Shown: in pieces, positions 55,201-64,000 of the stretch
Layout of the letters: every line of letters starts with the position of its first letter
Numbering within the stretch: the first letter of the stretch is position 1
From: Antedon mediterranea
Taxonomy: Eukaryota > Echinodermata > Crinoidea > Comatulida > Antedonidae
NCBI RefSeq assembly: GCF_964355755.1
Contig: NC_092676.1
Location: 17,900,288-17,964,287, forward strand
Direction: 5' to 3'
Length of the DNA stretch: 64,000 nucleotides
Notes under the pieces: generated by a model
What the model saw: the letters and a program-made list of their open reading frames with translations, nothing else
Databases searched by the model: none
Told to the model about the DNA's origin: nothing
Position numbers and translations under genes: made by a program

Positions 55201-58200
55201 ATGTTAAAACTGGTTACTATAGCACATTTAACTTGCGCAGAACCCATTATTCGTCTCTGCGCATGCTTATTATGCAATAGTAACCATTTATGTTAAAACT
55301 GGTTACTATAGCACAATTGACATGGGCAGAACCCATTATTCGTCTCTTCGCATGTTTATTATGCAATAGTAACCATTTATGTAAAAAAATAAAATGGTCG
55401 AAAATCGGCCATTTTTCGAAAATTTCCTTATACTATAGTACAGGGATTTTTTCCCAAAAAAATTGCCAATTTTCGACCCTTTTATTTTTCGATAAAACTG
55501 GTTACTATAGCACAATTAACGTGCGCAGATCCCATTAGTCGCCTCTGCGCATGTTTATTATGCTATAGTAACCATTTATGTAAAAACTGGTTACTATAGC
55601 ACAATTGACATGCGCAGAACCCATTATTCGTCTGTGCGCATGTTTATTATGCAATAGTAACCATTTATGTCAAAAAATAAAATGGTCGAGAATCGGCCAT
55701 TTTTCGAAAATTTCCCTGTACAGGAATTTTTTCAAAAAAATAGCCAATTTTCGACCCTTTTATTTTTCGATAAAACTGGTTACTATAGCACAATTAACAT
55801 GTGCAGAACCCATTAGTCGCTTCTGCGCATGTTTATGCTATAGTAACCATTTATGTCAAAACTGGTTAGTATAGCACAATTGACATGCGCAGAACCAATT
55901 ATTCGTCTCTGCGCATGTTTATTATGCAATAGTAACCATTTATGTCAAAAAATAAAATTGTCGGAAATCGGCCATTTTTCCAAAATTTCCTTGTACTATA
56001 GTACAGGGATTTTTTCAAAAAAATCGCCAATTTTTTACCTTTTTATTTTTCGATAAAACTGGTTACTATAGCACAATTAACATGCGCAGAACCCATTAGT
56101 CGGCTCTGCTCATGTTTATTATGGTATAGTAACCATTTATGTTAAAACTGGTTACTATAGCACATTTAACTTGCGCAGAACCCATTATTCGTCTCTGCGC
56201 ATGTTTATTATGCAATAGTAACCATTTATGTCAAAACTGGTTACTATAGCACAATTGACATGCGCAGAACCAATTATTCGTCTCTGCGCATGCTTATTAT
56301 GCAATAGTAACCAATTATGTTAAAACTGGTTACTATAGCACAATTTACATGGGCAGAACCCATTATTCGTCTCTGCGCATGTTTATTATGCAATAGTAAC
56401 CATTTATGTCAAAAAATAAAATGGTCGAAAATCGGCCATTTTTCGAAAATTTCCTTGTACTATAGTACAGGGATTTTTTCAAAAAAATGGCCAATTTTCG
56501 ACCCTTTTATTTTTCGATAAAACTGGTTACTATAGCACAATTAACATGTGCAGAACCCATTAGTCGCTTCTGCGCATGTTTATTATGCTATAGTAACCAT
56601 TTATGTCAAAACTGGTTAGTATAGCACAATTGACATGCGCAGAACCAATTATTCGTCTCTGCGCATGTTTATTATGCAATAGTAACCATTTATGTCAAAA
56701 AATAAAATTGTCGGAAATCGGCCATTTTTCGAAAATTTCCTTGTACTATAGTACAGGGATTTTTTCAAAAAAATCGCCAATTTTTTACCTTTTTATTTTT
56801 CGATAAAACTGGTTACTATAGCACAATTAACATGCGCAGAACCCATTAGTCGGCTCTGCGCATGTTTGGTATAGTAACCATTTATGTTAAAACTGGTTAC
56901 TATAGCACATTTAACAAGCGCAGAACCCATTATTCGTCTCTGCGCATGTTTATTATGCAATAGTAACCATTTATGTCAAAACTGGTTACTATAGCACAAT
57001 TGACATGCGCAGAACCAATTATTCGTCTCTGCGCATGCTTATTATGCAATAGTAACCATTTATGTTAAAACTGGTTACTATAGCACAATTGACATGGGCA
57101 GAACCCATTATTCGTCTCTGCGAATTTTTATTATGCAATAGTAACCATTTATGTCAAAAAATAAAATGATCGAAAATCGGCCATTTTTCGAAAATTTCCC
57201 TATACTATAGTACAGGATTTTTGTCCAAAAAAATTGCCAATTTTCGACCTTTTTATTTTTCGATAAAACTGGTTACTATAGCACAATTAACGTGCGCAGA
57301 TCCCATTAGTCACCTCTGCGCATGTTTATTATGCTATAGTAACCATTTATGTAAAAACTGGTTACTATAGCACAATTGACATGCGCAGAACCCATTATTC
57401 GTCTCTGCGCATGATTATTATGCAATAGTAACCATTTATGTCAAAAAATAAAATGGTCGAAAATCGGCCATTTTTCGAAAATGTCCCTGTACAGGGATTT
57501 TTTCAATAAAATGGCCAATTTTCGACCCTTTTATTTTTCGATAAAACTGGTTACTATAGCACAATTAACATGTGCAGAACCCATTAGTCGCTTCTGCGCA
57601 TGTTTATTATGCTATAGTAACCATTTATGTCAAAACTGGTTACTATAGCACAATTAACACGCGCAGAACCCATTATTCGTCTCTGCGCATGTTTATTATG
57701 CAATAGTAACCATTTATGTCAAAAAATAAAATGGTCGCAAATCGGCCATTTTTCGAAAATTTCCCTGTACAGGAATTTTTTCAAAAAAATGGCCAATTTT
57801 CGACCCTTTTATTTTTCGATAAAACTGGTTACTATAGCACAATTGACATGCGCAGAACCTATTATTCGTCTCTTCGCATGCTTATTATGCAATAGTAACC
57901 ATTTATGTCAAAAAATAAAACGGTCGAAAATCGGCCATTTTTCGAAAATTTCCCTGTACTATAGTACAGGGATTTTTTCCAAAAAATTGCCAATTTTCGA
58001 CCCTTTTATTTTTCGATAAAACTGGTTACTATAGCACAATTAACGTGCGCAGAACCCATTAGTCGCCTCTGCGCATGTTTATTATGCTATTGTAACCATT
58101 TATGTAAAAACTGGTCACTATAGCACAATTGACATGCGCAGAACCCATTATTCGTCTCTGCGCATGTTTATTATGCAATAGTAACCATTTATGTTAAAAA

Positions 58201-61200
58201 ATAAAAGGGTCGAAAATCGACCATTTTTCGAAAATTCCCCTGTACTATAGTACGGGGATTTTCTTCCAAAAAATTGCCAATTTTCGACCCTTTTATTTTT
58301 CGATAAAACTGGTTACTATAGCACAATTAACGTGCGCAGAACCCATTAGTCGCCTCTGCGCATGTTTATTATGCTATAGTAACCATTTATGTAAAAACTG
58401 GTTACTATAGCACAATTGACATGCGCAGAACCCATTATTCGTCTCTGCGCATGTTTATTATGCAATAGTAACCATTTATGTCAAAAAATAAAATGGTCGA
58501 AAATCGGTCATTTTTCGAAAATTTCCCTGTACTATAGTAGAGGGAGTTTCTTCCAAAAAATTGCCAATTTTCGACCCTTTTATTTTTCGATAAAACTGGT
58601 TACTATAGCACAATTAACGTGCGCAGAACCCATTAGTCGCCTCTGCGCATGTTTATTATGCTATAGTAACCATTTATGTAAAAACTGGTCACTATAGCAC
58701 AATTGACATGCACAGAACCCATTATTCGTCTCTGCGTATGTTTATTATGCAATAGTAACAATTTATGTCAAAAAATAAACGGGTCGAAAATCGACCATTT
58801 TTCGAAAATTCCCCTGTACTATAGTACAAGGATTTTTTTCCAAAAAATGACCAATTTTCGACCCTTTTATTTTCGATAAAACTGGTTACTATAGCACAAT
58901 TAACATGCGTAGAACCCATTAGTCGGCTCTGCGCATGTTTATTATGCTTTAGTAACCATTTATGTCAAAACTGGTTACTATAGCACAATTGACATGCGCA
59001 GAACCAATTATTCGTCTATGCACATGTTTATTATGCAATAGTAACCATATATATCAAAAAATAAAAGGGTCGAAAATCGGCCATTTTTGGAAAATTTCCT
59101 TGTACTATAGTACAGGGATTTTTTTTTAAATTTTCGACCCTTTTATTTTTCGATAAAACTGGTTACTATAGCACAATTAACATGCGCAGAACCCATTATT
59201 CGCCTCTGCGCATGTTTATTATGCTATAGTAACCATTTATGTCAAAACTGGTCACTATAGCACAATTGACATGCGCAGAACCCATTATTCGTCTCTGCGC
59301 ATGTTTATTATGCAATAGTAACCATTTATGTCAAAAAATAAACGGGTCGAAAATCGACCATTTTTCGAAAATTCCCTGTACTATAGTACAGGGATTTTTT
59401 CCAAAAAATTGCCAATTTTCGACCCTTTTATTTTTCGATAAAACTGGTTACTATAGCACAATTAACGTGCGCAGAACCCATTAGTCGCCTCTGCGCATGT
59501 TTATTATGCTATAGTAACCATTTATGTAAAAACTGGTCACTATAGCACAATTGACATGCGCAGAACCCATTATTCGTCTCTGCGCATGTTTATTATGCAA
59601 TAGTAACCATTTATGTCAAAAAATAAAATGGTCGCAAATCGGCCATTTTTCGAAAATTTCCCTGTACTATAGTAGGCCTACAAGGATTTTTTCCAAAAAA
59701 TGACCAATTTTCGACCCTTTTATTTTTCGATAAAACTGGTTACTATAGCACAATTAACATGCGTAGAACCCATTAGTCGGCTCTGAGCATGTTTATTATG
59801 CTTTAGTAACCATTTATGTCAAAACTGGTTACTATAGCACAATTGACATGCGCAGAACCAATTATTCGTCTCTGCACATGTTTATTATGCAATAGTAACC
59901 ATTTATTTCTAAAAATTAAAAGGGTCGAAATTCGGCCATTTTTTGAAAATTTCCTTTTACTATAGTACAGGGATTTTTTTTATTTAATTCCAATTTTCGA
60001 CCCTTTTATTTTTCGATAAAACTGGTTACTATAGCACAATTAACATGCGCAGAACCCATTATTAGCCTCTGCGCATGTTTAGTATGCTATAGTAACCATT
60101 TATGTCAAAACTGGTTACTATAGCACAATTGACATGCGCAGAACCTATTATTCGTCTCTTCGCATGTTTATTATGCAATAGTAACCATTTATGTCAAAAA
60201 ATAAAACGGTCGAAAATCGGCCATTTTTCGAAAATTTCCTTATACTATAGTACAGGGATTTTTTCCAAAAAATTGCCAATTTTCGACCCTTTTATTTTTC
60301 GATAAAACTGGTTACTATAGCACAATTAACGTGCGCAGAACCCATTAGTCGCCTCTGCGCATGTTTATTATGCTATTGTAACCATTTATGTAAAAACTGG
60401 TCACTATAGCACAATTGACATGCGCAGAACCCATTATTCGTCTCTGCGCATGTTTATTATGCAATAGTAACCATTTATGTTAAAAAATAAAAGGGTCGAA
60501 AATCGACCATTTTTCGAAAATTCCCCTGTACTATAGTACGGGGATTTTCTTCCAAAAAATTGCCAATTTTCGACCCTTTTATTTTTCGATAAAACTGGTT
60601 ACTATAGCACAATTAACGTGCGCAGAACCCATTAGTCGCCTCTGCGCATGTTTATTATGCTATAGTAACCATTTATGTAAAAACTGGTTACTATAGCACA
60701 ATTGACATGCGCAGAACCCATTATTCGTCTCTGCGCATGTTTATTATGCAATAGTAACCATTTATGTAAAAAAATAAAATGGTCGAAAATCGGTCATTTT
60801 TCGAAAATTTCCCTGTACTATAGTACAGGGATTTTTTCCAAAAAATTGCCAATTTTCGACCCTTTTATTTTTCGATAAAACTGGTTACTATAGCACAATT
60901 AACGTGCGCAGAACCCATTAGTCGCCTCTGCGCATGTTTATTATGCTATAGTAACCATTTATGTAAAAACTGGTCACTATAGCACAATTGACATGCGCAG
61001 AACCCATTATTCGTCTCTGCGCATGTTTATTATGCAATAGTAACCATTTATGTTAAAAAATAAAAGGGTCGAAAATCGACCATTTTTCGAAAATTCCCCT
61101 GTACTATAGTAGAGGGATTTTTTCCAAAAAATTGCCAATTTTCGACCCTTTTATTTTTCGATAAAACTGGTTACTATAGCACAATTAACGTGCGCAGAAC

Positions 61201-62270
61201 CCATTAGTTGCTTCTGCGCATGTTTATTATGCTATAGTAACCATTTATGTAAAAACTGCTTACTATAGCACAATTGACATGCGCAGAGCCCATTATTCGT
61301 CTCTGCGCATGTTTATTATGCAATAGTAACCATTTATGTCAAAAAATAAAATGGTCGAAAACCGGCCATTTTTCGAAAATTTTCCTGTACAGGGATTTTT
61401 TCAATAAAATGGCCAATTTTCGACCCTTTTATTTTTCGATAAAACTGGTTACTAAAGCACAATTAACATGTGCAGAACCCATTAGTCGCTTCTGCGCATG
61501 TTTATTATGCTATAGTAACCATTTATGTCAAAACTGGTTACTATAGCACAATTAACACGCGCAGAACCCATTATTCGTCTCTGCGCATGTTTATTATGCA
61601 ATAGTAACCATTTATGTCAAAAAATAAAATGGTCGCAAATCGGCCATTTTTCGAAAATTTCCCAATAGTATAGTAGAGGGATTTTTTTCCCAAAAATTGC
61701 CAATTTTCGACCCTTTTATTTTGTCGATAAAACTGGTTACTATAGCACAATTAACGTGCGCAGAACCCATTAGTCGCCTCTGCGCATGTTTATTATGCTA
61801 TAGTAACCATTTATGTAAAAACTGGTCACTATAGCACAATTGACATGCGCAGAACCCATTATTCGTCTCTGCGCATGTTTATTATGCAATAATAACAATT
61901 TATGTCAAAAAATAAACGGGTCGAAAATCGACCATTTTTCGAAAATTCCCCTGTACTAAAGTATAAGGATTTTTTTCCAAAAAATGACCAATTTTCGACC
62001 CTTTTATTTTTCGATAAAACTGGTTACTATAGCACAATTAACATGCGTAGAACCCATTAGTCGGCTCTGAGCATGTTTATTATGCTTTAGTAACCATTTA
62101 TGTCAAAACTGGTTACTATAGCACAATTGACATGCGCAGAACCCATTAGTCCCTCTGCGCATGTTTATTATGCTTTAGTAACCATTTATGTCAAAACTGG
62201 TTACTACAGCACAATTGACATGCGCAGAACCCATTAGTCCCTCTGCGCATGTTTATTATGCTATGCATTT
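49256..62270. repeat. 13-kb satellite array of two alternating palindromic modules
   Basis: Module A (about 86 bp) has arms GGTTACTATAGCA, then ACATGCGCAGA, a 14-nt centre such as ACCCATTAGTCGCC, then TCTGCGCATGT and TGCTATAGTAACC, so it folds as a two-part hairpin. Module B (about 100-115 bp) is a near-palindrome built from AATAAAAGGGTCGAAAAT, CGGCCATTTTTCGAAAATT, the perfect core CCCTGTACTATAGTACAGGG and the complementary half ending ATTTTCGACCCTTTTATT. The usual order is A-A-B, with occasional A-A-A-B. A variant module A with GACATGCGCAG and ATGCAATAGTAACC (one arm mismatch) usually follows the first A. Larger blocks repeat at 941 bp. The many 67-130-residue open frames inside are by-products. 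No gene is present. Confidence 0.95.
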
Positions 62271-63145
62271 CTTATTTAATTATACATTGACGCATAATAA
62301 TGGAATTTTGAATAGGTCGAAATATTTATTGTTACATCAAAAATGGAATGTATATTGATACATCTTCATCAAATCGTGTCATTTCTTTTTCCAATAAGAC
62401 AATATATGTACACATACACACTAATATTACCGCATAATAATGGTATTTTCGAAACAAATATGCACAGGAGTTCTCTCGAAAATAAATAATCACTACATGA
62501 ATTTTAATGGATAATGACAGCAAAGAGGCAAAATGAACCCGAAATTTAGCCATATTTCGAAATATGTCAGATTTTGACCTTTTTATTTTCTGACATAAAG
62601 TGATCAATGAATATTAGTGCATAGTAAAAGATTTTTTTTGAAATTTGAAAAAAAAAAATCCCTGTACTATTATTTCATTTTTCTTTTACATAACTTGGTA
62701 TTCATATACCATACCACATTCAGATATGTAAACATTTTTAATTAAGTGTGCCACTTTTAACCCTCGACATTTTAAAACAAGCAAGTATGAAAGTTATTTT
62801 CCAGATGAAAGGTTAGTGCAGCACAAAAGAAACAATATTATATTACTACTAGGCAGTAAATCTGTTGTATTTACAAAATAAAGACATTCCATTGTTTTCT
62901 ATTTGTATATACATAAAATTCTGTATCTTAATTTGATCAAATAAGCTTGAAATTATAATTAAAAATGTGATATTAATAATATAATATTGGCATGAGTCAT
63001 TTATGAATTATTGGTTTATGTCCCTCATTTAGCAGAATTTATCCTTTTTTCCTTGTACAATTTACTTGTCAACATATTGATAATTACAGATTGTTCACAA
63101 CACAACATTACAATATCTACCATTATATAACAATTAAATACATTC
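62271..63145. other. Right flank of the array, with one diverged module-like segment
   Basis: Near 62,530-62,680 a weak relative of module B is visible (CCGAAATTTAGCCATATTTC, GATTTTGACCTTTTTATTTT, ATCCCTGTACTATT). The rest is AT-rich with no feature seen. Confidence 0.5.
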
Positions 63146-63480
63146 CTGTCATTTTATTGGATGATTGTGGGTCACATAGCGTGCAATAGTATACAAATAA
63201 TGAATGTTTATGAGTGCAATGGTACAAATAATGGCACGAGGTGAATGATGAAAGGTTATATTAACGAGGCAAAGCCGAGTTGATATAACCTTTCATCATT
63301 CACCAAGTGCCATTATTTGTACCATTACACGAATACAAAACATTCATTATTTGTTTTATATAACATCTAGACGTTTTTTTTTCGTACACAAAAATGTTTC
63401 AAAAAGTACTATTTAACGATCGTTGAATAGTGCGTACTATTGCACGCCATGTGACCCACATTCGTCCAATCAAATGACAA
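63146..63480. mobile_element. Long foldback element
   Basis: The two halves are inverted copies: TGTCATTTTATTGGATGATT, GTGGGTCACAT, GTGCAATAGTA, GGTACAAATAATGGCAC and GGTGAATGATGAAAGGTTAT on the left, and the complements in reverse order on the right, ending CCAATCAAATGACA. The centre is TAACGAGGCAAAGCCGAGTT. The arms are about 150 bp with small differences. No coding sequence is present. A fragment of the same family is in the PIK3C2 intron near 8,722 and another follows at about 63,650-63,700. Confidence 0.8.
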
Positions 63481-64000
63481 GAATTTATATAGGTGTTATA
63501 TAATACAAACTATTTAACCATCGTATAATAGTACCTTTTTTTTTCATTTTTATTTTGCAAGAAAAAAAAATCTTCTTAATATGAAAAACAAATCTGCGAG
63601 AATGAATGTTTTTATGTCTTTGTGATTGTATAAATAATTTCATTCTGTGAAATATGACATTATTTGTACCATCGCACTCATGAACATTCATTATTTTATA
63701 TATACTGCAAAGAGAAATATTGAATTAAAGCAGAATGAATGAATACTATTTTATGTTACTTCTTAAATACACATTTGGACAGTAGAAACCCTCCATAAGG
63801 ACAGCCCTATTAGGGTATTGAAAGCAAGGAGAGGCAATATGATATTATTAACACTACGGGTAACCCTATTCAGGGACACTCCTTTTAAGAGGATGCTTTG
63901 TTGGGCACCAAAAGTCCCCTTAACAGGGATTCTGCTGTAATTATTGACATGATTTTTTCACGTTTACAATCCTGGAATCATTTTTACGATTATTTTTCAT
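63481..64000. other. Noncoding right end of the window
   Basis: Contains a partial copy of the foldback arm (GACATTATTTGTACCATCGC at about 63,656) and AT-rich sequence. No gene is seen. Confidence 0.5.

Noticed and set aside
49786-61546. Many similar open frames of 67-130 residues (TIAQLTCAEPIIRLCACLLC-type) in the satellite
   Set aside because: They arise because the modules lack stops in one frame. Frame and length change with each module, there is no shared start or splice logic, and the opposite strand also opens. I treat them as by-products of the repeat.

Overview
The window is nuclear DNA of an animal, most likely a marine invertebrate deuterostome and probably an echinoderm. Genes are split into many short exons with GT-AG introns, the DNA is AT-rich, the palindrome TAGGCCTA recurs in noncoding sequence as it does in echinoderm genomes, and tRNA-derived SINEs and foldback elements are frequent. 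There are no bacterial or organellar features. I rebuilt the multi-exon genes by hand from splice sites, frame continuity and protein family knowledge; each reconstruction keeps an open frame through every junction. || Layout. 1-3,000: two tandem-repeat arrays (66-bp and about 65/77-bp units). 3,025-16,314 (+): the last 19 exons (884 residues) of a class II phosphoinositide 3-kinase (PIK3C2), from the end of the C2/PI3K region through the helical, kinase, PX and C-terminal C2 domains; the 5' end lies left of the window. Its introns hold a PIF/Harbinger-like MITE carrying a Myb/SANT-like fragment, a tRNA-derived SINE head, and two tRNA-Val(AAC)-like sequences. A minisatellite follows the stop codon (about 16.5-18.3 kb). 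18.3-24.2 kb: intergenic, with a foldback MITE, the 3' end of a LINE with a 38-A tail, and small palindromes. 24,227-30,073 (+): a complete 12-exon troponin T gene (414 aa). 32,033-32,899 (-): an intact single-exon gene (288 aa) of unknown family. 34,821-36,896 (+): a head-to-head neighbour encoding a 691-aa basic coiled-coil protein with three W-x-x-K repeats, possibly ciliary or microtubule-associated. 38,864-46,777 (+): a complete 13-exon ACOT9 gene (mitochondrial acyl-CoA thioesterase, 423 aa), with ETS/GABP-type sites just upstream and three DR1 nuclear-receptor sites farther upstream. 47.5-62.3 kb: a roughly 13-kb satellite array of two alternating palindromic modules with a 941-bp higher-order period, flanked by decayed single copies. 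63.1-63.5 kb: a long foldback element. || The genes do not form one pathway: they cover lipid signalling, muscle thin-filament regulation, two unknown (perhaps ciliary) proteins and mitochondrial acyl-CoA metabolism. || The most unusual signals are (1) an ACOT9 intron filled with about 15 degenerate copies of the end of the preceding exon together with its 5' splice site, plus copies of a 3' splice-site region in neighbouring introns, and (2) the satellite made almost entirely of palindromes that would form long hairpins if transcribed.
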